Below are positions 45,130 through 54,202 of a DNA stretch of 60,585 bases, piece by piece (the stretch's first letter is position 1; each line of letters begins with the position of its first letter). This DNA is from a bacterium (GTDB taxonomy: Bacteria > Desulfobacterota > Desulfobulbia > Desulfobulbales > Desulfobulbaceae), in NCBI GenBank assembly GCA_030538155.1, contig JAUNUN010000014.1:1-60585 (forward strand), written 5' to 3'. A program made the translations under genes and the position numbers. The notes under the pieces were generated by a model, which was not told the origin of the DNA, did not search any database, and saw only the letters and a list, made by a program, of their open reading frames with translations.

Positions 45130-46305
45130 TCAAACCAGGGCTGCCATAACCTGATTGGCAAGCGGCAGCCCTCGCTCGCTCAGGGTCAGGCGAGTGTCTC
45201 GCCAGACAAGCAGACCCCGGTTCAGCAACTGATCAAGGACTGGGCCGTAATAGACGGACAAATCAATCTGATAGCGTTCTTTGAGGCGGTTTGCACAAAC
45301 GCCTTCTAGCATGCGCAGACCCATGATCACGGTTTCGCGAAACGATTCTTCAGAGCTGAGGCGTTCTTCTTCATGCCAGACGCTTTGAGCATTTCTGGCA
45401 CGATAATGATACTCTTCAACGCCCGGCGGGATGGTGAAGCGGCGCCCGCCCAAGGAGGATACAGCCCCAGGCCCCAGGCCCAGGTAGGAGCCGTTCTGCC
45501 AGTAGTTGATGTTGTGACGGCAGCGATGGCCATTGCGGGCGTAGTTGGATATTTCGTAACGGGAAAACGGGCTGGTGCGGATGAGCGAAGTGGTACAGTC
45601 CATCATGGTCAGCACCTCCTCTTCATTAGGAAGTTGAACCGCACCATGCTCCACTGCGTTGTAGAGCGGGCTCGGTGCTTCCGGGGTAAGCTCGTACAGG
45701 GAGAGATGCTCCGGCTCAAGGGTCAGGGCCTTTTCAAGACTGGTCTGCCAATCGGCAGGGCTTTGTCCCGGCAGGCCGTACATCAGATCCAGGCTGATAC
45801 TGGTAAAGCCCGCGCGCCGCGCCGCAATCACCGCCTCTTCGGCCTCAAGTGCGGTATGGATGCGACCCAGCAGTTTCAGTTCATGGTCAAGAAAGGACTG
45901 CACCCCAAAAGACAGGCGATTGAAGCCTGCCCGGCGCAGGCCCGGCAGATCATCAACCTGTACCGTGCCGGGATTAACCTCTAAGCTGATTTCAGCCTCG
46001 CTTGAGCAAGAAAGAGCACTCAGGCAGTCCTTGAGCATTTGGCTCAGCAGGGCAGGCGGCAACAGTGAAGGAGTGCCGCCGCCAAAGAACACGGTGTCAA
46101 AGGGCATTCCCTGCACGAGTGGATCATTGGCCAGGCCGGCCAGATGCGCCTGCACTGCCTCCTGGTAGCGCGCAAAATCCCCCTGCTGCGGGGTAAAGGA
46201 ATAGAAACTGCAGTAGGGGCATTTGCGCCGGCAGAAGGGTACATGCACATAGAGCCCTGCCGCGGCAGGCGCAGCAGGGCTCGTGCGCTCAGATATTTCA
46301 GCCAA
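45130..46305 (-). CDS. hemW: Radical SAM protein HemW (HemN-like)
   Basis: 391 residues. The radical SAM cluster is Cys25-Cys29-Cys32 (PFCRRKCPYCSFY), with GGGTPSLLP and RLSFGVQSFLD downstream. It lacks the extra N-terminal residues of true HemN, so haem insertion (HemW) is more likely than coproporphyrinogen III dehydrogenation. Its start overlaps the radC stop by eight bases. Confidence 0.88.
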   Translation of the reverse strand: MAEISERTSPAAPAAAGLYVHVPFCRRKCPYCSFYSFTPQQGDFARYQEAVQAHLAGLANDPLVQGMPFDTVFFGGGTPSLLPPALLSQMLKDCLSALSCSSEAEISLEVNPGTVQVDDLPGLRRAGFNRLSFGVQSFLDHELKLLGRIHTALEAEEAVIAARRAGFTSISLDLMYGLPGQSPADWQTSLEKALTLEPEHLSLYELTPEAPSPLYNAVEHGAVQLPNEEEVLTMMDCTTSLIRTSPFSRYEISNYARNGHRCRHNINYWQNGSYLGLGPGAVSSLGGRRFTIPPGVEEYHYRARNAQSVWHEEERLSSEESFRETVIMGLRMLEGVCANRLKERYQIDLSVYYGPVLDQLLNRGLLVWRDTRLTLSERGLPLANQVMAALV

Positions 46306-47038
46306 GGGAGCCCAGCATGGTAGCGCACTGGGAGCGGATCGTGCTCATCAGGCCCTGCTCGGCAAAGCTGAAGACCGTGTCGCCCGCGCCCACAATCAGG
46401 TGATCCAAGAGGTTGATCTGTAAAAAGGAGCCGAGCAGGTAGATGTTTCTGGTCAGGTTCTTGTCCTGTTCAGAGGGCGTGAGGCTGCCGGAGGGATGAT
46501 TGTGGGCCAGAACCAGGGCGCTGGCGTTGTGGCGCAGGGCTGTTTTGATCAGTTCTCGCGGGTAGATGGTGTTGACGTTAACCGTGCCCTCGGCCACTAC
46601 TTCGCTGGCAATGACTGCATGGCTGCTGTCCAGAAAAATGACGCTCAGCACCTCATGCTGCAGGCCGCGCATGCTGTGGATGAGGTAATCCGCCACCTCG
46701 CGTGCCGAGCGCAGATAGTGTTTGCCGGTAATGCGCTGCTTGAGGTAGCGGCGGGCCACCCCCTGGATGAACTGCAGGGCAAAGATGTTCTTGGGGCCGA
46801 TTCCCTTGATCTCTTGCAGTTCCTGCGGGGCTGCATCAAGTACGGCGGGCAGGCTCTGAAACCGGGCCAGGGCGGCGCGGGCCGCCTCCTTGCAGTCGGA
46901 GCGCGGGGTGCCGAAGGTAAGCAGCAGTTCAATCACCTCGCTGTCGGTAAAGGCCTCGATACCGTGCGCCAGAAACTTGTCGCGCAGCCGCTGCCGGTGG
47001 CCTTCGCCCTTATGCGCCAAGCTCGCCTGCTCCCCCAT
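46298..47038 (-). CDS. radC: RadC-family JAB1/MPN-domain protein
   Basis: 246 residues. A helix-hairpin-helix (IKGIGPKN) is at about 77-86. The C-terminal JAMM metal site is H179-N-H181-PSGSLTPSEQD, complete. The family was once linked to DNA repair; its biochemical function remains unsettled. It starts 30 bases after gatB and overlaps hemW. Confidence 0.95.
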   Translation of the reverse strand: MGEQASLAHKGEGHRQRLRDKFLAHGIEAFTDSEVIELLLTFGTPRSDCKEAARAALARFQSLPAVLDAAPQELQEIKGIGPKNIFALQFIQGVARRYLKQRITGKHYLRSAREVADYLIHSMRGLQHEVLSVIFLDSSHAVIASEVVAEGTVNVNTIYPRELIKTALRHNASALVLAHNHPSGSLTPSEQDKNLTRNIYLLGSFLQINLLDHLIVGAGDTVFSFAEQGLMSTIRSQCATMLGSLG

Positions 47039-47068
47039 TGCCGCTTTATTGGAAACTCAACCGGGGGC

Positions 47069-48490
47069 TCAACCTAGTTCCTGGCGGAACAGGTCATTGG
47101 CAAGCTTGGGGTTGGCCTTGCCGCCGGTCTTCTTCATGAGCCGGCCCACGAAAAAGCCCAGCACCTTTTCCTTGCCCTCGCGAAACTGCTGGGCCTGTTC
47201 CGGGTTGGCGGCAATGATTTCCCGCACAAAGCCCACCAGCTCATCTTCGTTACTCATCTGCACCAGGCCCTTCTCTTGCACGATCTTTTCCGGATCACCG
47301 CCGCCGGCGAGCATGTCGGTAAAAACGGCCTTGGCTATTTTGCCGGAGATGGCTCCGCTTTCAATCATGTCGATGAGCTTGCCCAGCTCCTTGGGCTGCA
47401 CCGGGCATTTACTGATCTCCTCAGCGGTAAAGGCACGCAGCAGTTCGGTGCCGATAAAGTTGGCCAGCTTCTTGGGTTGCTTGCAGGCCTGGTTGGCGGC
47501 CTCAAAAAAATCGGCCAGATCACGGGAGGTGGTGAGCAGCTCGGCATCGTACTCGCCCAGCTCAAAGTCCTGCATGAAGCGGCTGCGGCGGGCATCCGGC
47601 AGCTCCGGCAGGCTATCCTTCAGCGGCTTGATCATGGCGTCATCCAGGCGTACCGGTATCAGATCAGGGTCGGGAAAGTAGCGGTAGTCGTGCGCCTCTT
47701 CCTTGCCGCGCATGGGTTCAGTGCGGTTGGTATCCGGGTTCCACAGCAGGGTTTCTTGAGTGATGCTGCCGCCGTCCAGGAGCACATCGCGCTGCCTGCG
47801 CTCCTCATATTCCAGAGCCAGTTGTACGTTGCGAAAGGAGTTCATGTTCTTCAGCTCAGTGCGGGTGCCGAACTTCTCCCGGCCGCGTGGCCTGAGGGAG
47901 ATGTTGGCGTCACAGCGGAAGCTGCCCTCCTGCATGTTGCCGTCACAGATATCCAGATAGCGTACAATGGCATGCAGTTTTTTCAGATAGGCGACCGCCT
48001 CTTCCGGCGAGCGCATATCCGGCTCGCTGACGATTTCCAGCAGTGGAGTGCCGGCCCGGTTCAAATCAACATAACTGACCGCTTCCTGCTCATCGTGCAC
48101 CAGTTTGCCGGCATCTTCTTCCATGTGGATACGGGTGATGCCGATGGTCTTGCTGCTGCCGTCCACTTCAATGTCCAGCTTGCCGTGCTCGGCAATAGGC
48201 AGCTCGAACTGGGAAATCTGATAGCCCTTGGGCAGATCCGGGTAAAAGTAGTTCTTACGGGCAAAGCGGTTTTCCCGATTCAGGGTGGAGTCGGTGGCCA
48301 GACCCAGCTTGATGGCCGATTCCACCACCGTGCGGTTCAAGACCGGCAGGGAGCCGGGCATGGCCAGGCAAACCGGGCAGGTATGGCTGTTGGGCGGCGC
48401 GCCGAAGGCGGTGGAACAGCCGCAGAAGATCTTGCTCTTGGTACTCATCTGGGCGTGCACTTCCAGCCCGATCACGGTTTCAAATTCCAT
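47069..48490 (-). CDS. gatB: Aspartyl/glutamyl-tRNA amidotransferase subunit B
   Basis: 473 residues from ATG 48490 ([20 protein letters not shown]); an in-frame TTG four codons earlier is possible. Signatures are [34 protein letters not shown] and the C-terminal YqeY-like tail ([17 protein letters not shown]). GatB binds the tRNA and activates the misacylated residue. Its partners gatC-gatA are 16 kb away on the other strand. Confidence 0.97.
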   Translation of the reverse strand: MEFETVIGLEVHAQMSTKSKIFCGCSTAFGAPPNSHTCPVCLAMPGSLPVLNRTVVESAIKLGLATDSTLNRENRFARKNYFYPDLPKGYQISQFELPIAEHGKLDIEVDGSSKTIGITRIHMEEDAGKLVHDEQEAVSYVDLNRAGTPLLEIVSEPDMRSPEEAVAYLKKLHAIVRYLDICDGNMQEGSFRCDANISLRPRGREKFGTRTELKNMNSFRNVQLALEYEERRQRDVLLDGGSITQETLLWNPDTNRTEPMRGKEEAHDYRYFPDPDLIPVRLDDAMIKPLKDSLPELPDARRSRFMQDFELGEYDAELLTTSRDLADFFEAANQACKQPKKLANFIGTELLRAFTAEEISKCPVQPKELGKLIDMIESGAISGKIAKAVFTDMLAGGGDPEKIVQEKGLVQMSNEDELVGFVREIIAANPEQAQQFREGKEKVLGFFVGRLMKKTGGKANPKLANDLFRQELG

Positions 48491-48508
48491 ATGGCTAGCC
48501 AAAAAACA

Positions 48509-49063
48509 TTAATGGGTGAGGTGTTGTGAGCCTTCAGCAATCCAGGCGCGGATCCGGGTCAGTTCCTGCGGCCATTTCTGCGGTGAGGCGCGGAGGTCGA
48601 TAAAAACGGCAAAGAGATCAAGCACCAGGCTTGAGAGGAGCTCAAAAAGGGCAATACGCTCCAGGAGCCGGGCTTCCAGATGTTCCGGGCCATCGCCTTC
48701 ATCGCTGCGGTCAACCGTTTTGGGCAGGCGGATATTGCGGAACTCAAACAGGGCCGCAGTCAGGGTGACCCCGAATTCGTGATCATTCCAGCTCAGGCGC
48801 AGGCGGGCCTGTTCCGGCTTTTTGGCCAGACTCAGCCCGGCCCGGGCCTCTTTCAGTTCGGTCTGCAGGCCGCGGCAGATCACCTTTTCCCGCTCTTCGC
48901 CGTCGCCGTACTCAAGCAGCATGTGCTTTTCAAAAATCACGGTGACATCGCCCCGTTCAGGCAGATTGACACTGCCGCCGCGCTCCTCGGATTTGTACCA
49001 GAGCCAGGTCAGGAACTCCTGCCCGAGAAAGCGTTTTTCCGTTATCAGATCAACCAGATCCAT
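48509..49063 (-). CDS. C-terminal half of a split RdgC-like protein (putative)
   Basis: 184 residues. It begins LITEKRFLGQEFLTWLWYKS and continues with VTVIFEKHMLLEYGDG and ELKEARAGLSLAKK. From memory this matches a C-terminal region seen after an RdgC domain in relatives of this lineage. The N-terminal half is encoded at 50678-51283, with a TPR gene between them. RdgC binds DNA and modulates RecA. It lies 18 bases before gatB. No database check was possible. Confidence 0.5.
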   Translation of the reverse strand: MDLVDLITEKRFLGQEFLTWLWYKSEERGGSVNLPERGDVTVIFEKHMLLEYGDGEEREKVICRGLQTELKEARAGLSLAKKPEQARLRLSWNDHEFGVTLTAALFEFRNIRLPKTVDRSDEGDGPEHLEARLLERIALFELLSSLVLDLFAVFIDLRASPQKWPQELTRIRAWIAEGSQHLTH

Positions 49064-49105
49064 ACTTGTTGCGTAATGCTCGTGTAAATGGAGAGTGGGA
49101 AAGGG

Positions 49106-50638
49106 TTATTGTTCTTCAAGAGCTGCGCCATCTTGAGCAACCGTCACTTTTACGCGATCCTGGCCCAGTCTTGCCCTGATCGCCTCGGCCTCGCGGTGGT
49201 ACTGGTCGGCCTCTTCAGCTCTGTTCTGCTGACGGCAGAGGTGGCTCAACTCCTTCATCAGCTTGGCCACGGTCGGATGCTCGCGGCCGTGCAGGTTTTC
49301 GTTACCGGCCAGGCTTTTTAAGCAGTACTGCTCTGCGAGCGCATATTCGCCCCGGAGCAGGTAGGCCTGTGCCAAGGCGGCCCAGGTCTGGGCCAGGAAG
49401 GGATGATCCCGGGGCAGGTATCGTTCCTGGATGGCAGTCAGATGCTGGTAATGGGCCAGGGCTTCCTTTTCAAGACGCATATCCATGGCCAGGGCCGCGA
49501 GCTTGTTCAGCACCGGGCTCAGTTGCAGATCCAGCCTGCCCAGGTTGGATTCAAGAATATCCAGGGAGCGGCGGTATAGACCCTGGGCCTTGTCGTAGGC
49601 GCCCTGGCTTTCCTGCATTTCCCCAAGCTGGAACCAGCCCCAGGCCATTTCCGGATGATTGTTGCCCAGCTCCTCACTTAAGGCGGTCATGGCGCTTTTG
49701 TACAGAGGTGCGGCCTGGTCAAAACGCCCTGCCTTGAGGTAGGTATAGGCCAGATCACGCTCGGCCAGGGCCAGTTCAACCGCAGAGTGGCCGGGCTGCC
49801 GTTCAATGAGGCGCACCCGGCTCTCTTGCCGGCGAGCCGCAGCATCGTACTGATCAAGCTGGTGGGCCAGCTTGCCGGCCAGGCGCAGGTATTCGATATT
49901 GTCGGGAGTGATGCGCAAAGCCCGGGTGTAGCGGCTGAGGGCTGGAGCCAGATCAAACCGCTGCTCAGCCAAGCGGCCGCTCAGTACGGCGGCCTGGGCC
50001 GCAAGGGTGGGCTTGCTGTGCGGCTCCTGGCTGAATTGATCCAAAAAGACTTCGGCCTCCCTGGTTGAGGCGCTGTGCAGCAGGGTTTGCCTGGTCTGTG
50101 CCGCCTGTGATTCCGGGTTGTTGCCGGCCAGCCTGGCAAGAAATCCGGCGCATTCCTCGTGGCAGGCAAGTTCTTCCTGATAGCTTGTCTCCAGGCAGAC
50201 GGTGCGCTCGTTGAGGAGATCCAACTGCTTGTGCACAAGATCGCTTTCCTCCTCAGTGCCGGGTTTGCCCTGCAAAGATTCCAGCTTGAGGCGCATGGTG
50301 GCTGCCAGGGCCCGCAGACGGGCGGTAAAAACTTCCATCAGCAGGGGCGCGTCGCTCTGCCTGCTTACCTGATCGGCATGTGTCGGCGCGAGCTCTTGCT
50401 GCGCAGCAGTCGGCTCTGCGGCAAACTGCGGATATGCCGACACGGTTGCAGCCAGGGGTTCGCTTTCCTGCGCCGGCTGTGCAAAAAGCTGGGCGCTGCC
50501 TCCCTCAAAAACGGCGTCTGCAGAGGTTGCGGCAGCCTGTGTGCTACTCGGCTGTCGTTTTTTGCGCGCTCGTCTGCCCAGCGTAAACAGGAGCAGAGCA
50601 AGCAAGGCTGGGAGGATGAGCCAGTTCATTGGGTTCAT
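49106..50638 (-). CDS. TPR-repeat protein with N-terminal membrane anchor
   Basis: 510 residues. A single membrane segment (MNWLILPALLALLLFTLG) is followed by basic RRARKKR, so the long remainder is cytoplasmic. About residues 200-490 hold tandem tetratricopeptide repeats of the kinesin-light-chain spacing (YTYLKAGRFDQAAPLYKSAM, WAALAQAYLLRGEYALAEQY). Such repeats bind other proteins. It is inserted between the two RdgC-like genes and closely spaced with both (39 and 42 bases). Confidence 0.88.
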   Translation of the reverse strand: MNPMNWLILPALLALLLFTLGRRARKKRQPSSTQAAATSADAVFEGGSAQLFAQPAQESEPLAATVSAYPQFAAEPTAAQQELAPTHADQVSRQSDAPLLMEVFTARLRALAATMRLKLESLQGKPGTEEESDLVHKQLDLLNERTVCLETSYQEELACHEECAGFLARLAGNNPESQAAQTRQTLLHSASTREAEVFLDQFSQEPHSKPTLAAQAAVLSGRLAEQRFDLAPALSRYTRALRITPDNIEYLRLAGKLAHQLDQYDAAARRQESRVRLIERQPGHSAVELALAERDLAYTYLKAGRFDQAAPLYKSAMTALSEELGNNHPEMAWGWFQLGEMQESQGAYDKAQGLYRRSLDILESNLGRLDLQLSPVLNKLAALAMDMRLEKEALAHYQHLTAIQERYLPRDHPFLAQTWAALAQAYLLRGEYALAEQYCLKSLAGNENLHGREHPTVAKLMKELSHLCRQQNRAEEADQYHREAEAIRARLGQDRVKVTVAQDGAALEEQ

Positions 50639-50677
50639 TACGGTTCCTGACGGTCAACTGCTCAATGCAGAGACGCT

Positions 50678-51283
50678 TTAGAGCAGCACTGCCGGTTGCA
50701 GACTGTCGAAGTTGGGCTGAAGCTCGCTGCCGGCCAGCCGCCGGCCGACCAGCCAGGGAATTTGCAAAATCAGGGACAGGCCAAAGGTCTCCTTGAAGAG
50801 ATCCTCCAAGAGCGCGATGGCCTTTTTGCTGGTCGTGAAAAAAAGCACCACACCATCGCCCAGGTTCCAGCAGAGATCATAGGTGGCCGGGATGGGTGGA
50901 GATTTCCGCAGAAGTTCAGCCTGGATGCGCTCCCGTATCTCGATGCGAACGGCCCTGGCCAGGCGCGGAATCTGCTGCTCCTGTTTGATGCGCTCTTCTT
51001 CCTTTCGGCAGAATTTTTTCAGCACAGCGGGCGACACCCTGCGTTCATCCACCCGCAGGGTCAGGACGACATAGTCACCGGCGGCGTAGGAGCTGTAGGC
51101 AAAGGAGCTGTCGAACATATTGGCCGCCGATACCCAGCCCACCGAGTATTCATCCAGGGTGTCGTCGATGTCTCGAAAGCTGTGGCGGCCGATTTGCTCG
51201 GCTATGAAATCCCAGGGAGAAGAGGGCAGATCGCCGGACACCGCAAAGCGGGTGAGCGAGGCTGCGCCGGTTAAGAGTCCCAT
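50678..51283 (-). CDS. RdgC-like protein, N-terminal domain only
   Basis: 201 residues from ATG 51283. The N-terminal RdgC pattern is visible: GLLTGAASLTRFAVSGDLP, YSVGWVSAANMF, YVVLTLRVDERRVSPAVLKK, KEEERIKQEQQIPRLARAVR, and then VVLFFTTSKKAIALLEDLFK. E. coli RdgC has 303 residues, so this is about the first two thirds. The rest is probably the product of 48509-49063. The longer open frame to 51427 begins without a ribosome site. Confidence 0.65.
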   Translation of the reverse strand: MGLLTGAASLTRFAVSGDLPSSPWDFIAEQIGRHSFRDIDDTLDEYSVGWVSAANMFDSSFAYSSYAAGDYVVLTLRVDERRVSPAVLKKFCRKEEERIKQEQQIPRLARAVRIEIRERIQAELLRKSPPIPATYDLCWNLGDGVVLFFTTSKKAIALLEDLFKETFGLSLILQIPWLVGRRLAGSELQPNFDSLQPAVLL

Positions 51284-51651
51284 AAAATTTGGTAAATAAG
51301 TAGGTAGAAGCTGAATCAAAAGAATGCGGCCGGCCGGGTGCAAGGGCGCTTGCCGCCATGTTCGACCACTCAGGCCGGTAAAACCGGTATTGTGCCGCAA
51401 AGCCCGCTTCTTTGCCAGAGAAAACATGATGCCGGTGGCGATGTCCCTGTGATCTCAGATGCATCCGGCGCTCTGCCGACACGGCCCCTTTCAGATACAT
51501 AATGCAAATCCGTAGACTTGAGGTAATGTTGCCGCATGGCGGGCAGGTGGTGCACCAGACAAGTCCTGCCGAACCCAACCTGGAGCGCGGCCCTCGTGCA
51601 GGCCGATATTCCAGCATCCTCAACACATTTAGTTATCAGGATACATAGCAT
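51284..51651. other. Intergenic region without a recognised gene
   Basis: 368 bases between the divergent RdgC-like operon and malic enzyme. I see a small inverted repeat (CCGGTAAAACCGG near 51372) and no clear promoter, ribosome site or repeat copy. Short frames in it have no similarity to known proteins. It must hold both promoters. Confidence 0.4.
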
Positions 51652-53448
51652 ATGTTTTCAGTGAACGAAGATAAAAACGATATTGTTATCCGTTACAGCA
51701 AGGACTCTGCGCTCAGCGAAACCATGGCCGCAGTGCTGGCCCAGATTCATCTGCAGCAGGAGGTGGCGGCAAGCGTCACCTGCGATGACGCTACCGACTG
51801 CATGCGCAGAGCCTGCCTGCTGCGGCACCTGCCCAGAGGCATTGCCCTGTTGCGCGACCCGTCCTTCAATAAAAGCACCGCCTTTACCGAGGAAGAGCGG
51901 GAGGCGCTGGGATTGAGCGGCTTGCTGCCGCCCAGGGTGCACACCATCGAAGAGCAGGTGAAGCGGGTGCTGGGCAACCTGGGCAAGAAGGCCACAGACA
52001 TGGAGCGCTACATCTTTCTCAGCTCTTTGCAGGATCGCAACAGCACCCTCTTTTACCGGGTACTGCTGGAAAATATTGAACAGTTGATGCCCATCATCTA
52101 CACACCCACGGTAGGTCAGGCCTGTCTGGAATTCGGCCACATCTTCCGGCGGCCGCGCGGGGTGTATATATCCATCCATGACAAGGGGTGTGTGGCCGAA
52201 CGGCTGAGCAACTGGCCCATGAAGGACATCCGCGTGGTTGTAGTGACCGATGGCGAGCGCATCCTCGGCCTGGGCGATTTGGGCGCGGACGGCATGGGCA
52301 TTCCTGTGGGCAAGCTTGCTCTGTACACGGTCTGCGCCGGTATTCACCCCACGGTGAGCCTGCCGGTGACCCTGGATGTGGGCACGGACAACACCCGGCT
52401 CCTGAACGATCCGCTCTATATCGGTTTGCAAAATCCGCGCGTGCGCGGGGAGGCCTATGACGAGCTGGTGGATGAGTTTGTCTGGGCCGTGCAGAAGCTC
52501 TACCCAGGCGCATTGATCCAGTTTGAAGACTTTGCCAACCGCAACGCCTTCCGCTTTCTGCAGAAATACCGTAACGAAGTCTGCTGTTTCAACGATGATA
52601 TCCAGGGCACGGCCTCGATTGCGCTAGCCGGCTTTTTCTCGGCCCTGCGCGTTCTGGGCGGCAAGTTGAGTGATCACCGCTTCCTTTTTCTGGGGGCAGG
52701 CGAGGCTGGGCTGGGCACGGGCAACCTCCTGGTGGAGGCCATGCTTGAAGAAGGCCTGAGCGAAGCCGAGGCGCGCGAGCGCTGCTGGTATTTTGATTCC
52801 AAGGGCCTGGTGGTGCAGTCACGCGATGATCTGAACGCGGAGAAACGCCGCTTTGCCCATGCGCATCCCTTTCTGGACTCCTTCAGCGCTGCGGTGGAGA
52901 CCCTGCGACCGCTGGCCATTGTCGGTGTCTCGGGCCAGCCCAAACAGTTCGGCCGCGAGGTGCTGGAGCGGATGGCCTGGATAAACGAACGGCCTGTTAT
53001 TTTTGCCCTTTCCAACCCCACTTCCAAGTCTGAATGCACGGCGGAAGAGGCCTATACCTGGACGAGCGGCCGGGCCCTGTTCGCCAGCGGCAGCCCCTTT
53101 GCTCCGGTGCAGATTGGGGAGGAAACCCTTTATCCTATGCAGGGTAACAACGTGTATGTTTTTCCGGGGGTGGGCATGGGCGCGCTCGCCTGTAGCGCAA
53201 GAAAGATCAGCGACCGCATGTTTCTGGTGGCTGCAAAGGCGGTTGCAAACGCGGTGAGTGTCGAGGATTTACAGCAGGGCCGTTTGTATCCGCCGGTGCC
53301 CAAGGTGCGGGAGGTGTCTTTGGATGTGGCGGTGGCCGTGGCGAAAGAGGCCTATGCGAGCGGCCTGGCTACCCAGCGGCAGCCGGATGACCTGCGCCGG
53401 CATATTCAGGAGTTGATGTACCAGCCCGAATATCAGAACTACGTGTAA
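51652..53448 (+). CDS. maeA: NAD-type malic enzyme
   Basis: 598 residues, the large single-domain type. It oxidatively decarboxylates malate to pyruvate. Features are DRNSTLFYRVLLENIEQLMP, the metal/substrate region FEDFANRNAFRFLQKY, CCFNDDIQGTASIALAG, and the nucleotide fold FLGAGEAGLGTGNLLVEAM. There is a weak ribosome context. It may work with fumarase (43335) in C4-acid metabolism. Its stop codon opens repeat copy F. Confidence 0.96.
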   Translation: MFSVNEDKNDIVIRYSKDSALSETMAAVLAQIHLQQEVAASVTCDDATDCMRRACLLRHLPRGIALLRDPSFNKSTAFTEEEREALGLSGLLPPRVHTIEEQVKRVLGNLGKKATDMERYIFLSSLQDRNSTLFYRVLLENIEQLMPIIYTPTVGQACLEFGHIFRRPRGVYISIHDKGCVAERLSNWPMKDIRVVVVTDGERILGLGDLGADGMGIPVGKLALYTVCAGIHPTVSLPVTLDVGTDNTRLLNDPLYIGLQNPRVRGEAYDELVDEFVWAVQKLYPGALIQFEDFANRNAFRFLQKYRNEVCCFNDDIQGTASIALAGFFSALRVLGGKLSDHRFLFLGAGEAGLGTGNLLVEAMLEEGLSEAEARERCWYFDSKGLVVQSRDDLNAEKRRFAHAHPFLDSFSAAVETLRPLAIVGVSGQPKQFGREVLERMAWINERPVIFALSNPTSKSECTAEEAYTWTSGRALFASGSPFAPVQIGEETLYPMQGNNVYVFPGVGMGALACSARKISDRMFLVAAKAVANAVSVEDLQQGRLYPPVPKVREVSLDVAVAVAKEAYASGLATQRQPDDLRRHIQELMYQPEYQNYV

Positions 53449-53505
53449 TTCAGCTTTTATATTAAAGCCCTATCTGTGTCGGTATCTTCGTTCCGGAACA
53501 GAAAA
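53446..53505 (+). repeat. 3'-end interspersed repeat, copy F (truncated)
   Basis: Starts with the maeA stop (TAATTCAGC) and carries TATTAAAGCCCTATCTGTG and TCGG, matching the gene-proximal half of other copies. Its distal half is gone, replaced by the terminator at 53533. It is the only copy on the plus strand and is oriented with its gene, as all others are. Confidence 0.7.
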
Positions 53506-53532
53506 AGAACGAAAAAAGAAACTCGCAACAAG

Positions 53533-53566
53533 GGGGATCTGATCGGGAAGATCAGATCCCCTTTTC
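53533..53566. terminator. Terminator between maeA and the activase gene
   Basis: GGGGATCTGATC and GATCAGATCCCC form a perfect 12-bp stem with a 5-base loop, followed by CTTTTC on the plus strand and AAAA/TTTT on the other. The stem includes the stop codon of the activase gene (53552-53554). Confidence 0.88.
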
Positions 53567-54202
53567 TTGTAGTTGCCTAAGCCCTTCCAAGAGAACAAAG
53601 CGGCCCAGCAGGTGGACGGTGCAGGGCAGGCTGGCGACAAAGAGCGGGTTGGCGCAGAGGCCGCCGGAGAGATACAGTTCTTCCGGCGCACCGGCAAAAC
53701 GGTGGGCATTGAGGGCAATGCCGCGCACAAAGCGGGCCACAGCCTCCTCCTCCGTGCTGCCCTGCACCACTGCATCAAAAATGTGGCTCATGCCCAGTAC
53801 GCCGCAGGTGACGGAAAAGCCGCTTTTGGGCACCTCCATGGCGGCATAGTCGAGCCGGTAGTAGGAGGCCAAGAGCTCGATGGTAAAGCCCATTGAGGCC
53901 CCACACTCCGCGTTCCAGCCCATATCCGCCACCTTTCCTCCGGCAAAGCGAACAAACTTGAGATCACGGCTGCCGCAGTCCAAAAGGACAAAGCTGTCGC
54001 TGCCGATCAGGCTGCGGCCGCCTCTGGCCAGGGCACTCAGCTCATTGATGGAGCGCCTGCTGCGACGGGCCGCATTGTGGCCGGTGGCCAGGTCTGCCTG
54101 AAAGCTCGGCTCCAGATCGCGGCTGGGGATAATGCGCGGGTGTGTATCCTGCAGCGTATCCAAAAGCTTGCAGTAGGTGGTGCCGAAATCTGCCAGCAGC
54201 AT
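53552..54202 (-). CDS. BadF/HgdC-type activase (ASKHA ATPase with candidate [4Fe-4S] cysteines)
   Basis: 216 residues. The phosphate-1 motif is DFGTTYCK at 5-12, phosphate-2 is LDCGSRDLKFV near 74-84, and the adenosine motif region is LSGGLCANPLF near 178-188. Cys100 (NAECGASMGF) and Cys133 (VTCGVLGMSHIFDAVVQG) align with the two Cys that hold the inter-subunit [4Fe-4S] cluster of 2-hydroxyacyl-CoA dehydratase activators. Such activators inject an electron into a partner dehydratase or reductase at the cost of ATP. No HgdA/HgdB or benzoyl-CoA reductase genes are adjacent; the overlapping upstream gene encodes an unknown Cys-rich protein. Confidence 0.8.
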   Translation of the reverse strand: MLLADFGTTYCKLLDTLQDTHPRIIPSRDLEPSFQADLATGHNAARRSRRSINELSALARGGRSLIGSDSFVLLDCGSRDLKFVRFAGGKVADMGWNAECGASMGFTIELLASYYRLDYAAMEVPKSGFSVTCGVLGMSHIFDAVVQGSTEEEAVARFVRGIALNAHRFAGAPEELYLSGGLCANPLFVASLPCTVHLLGRFVLLEGLRQLQEKGI

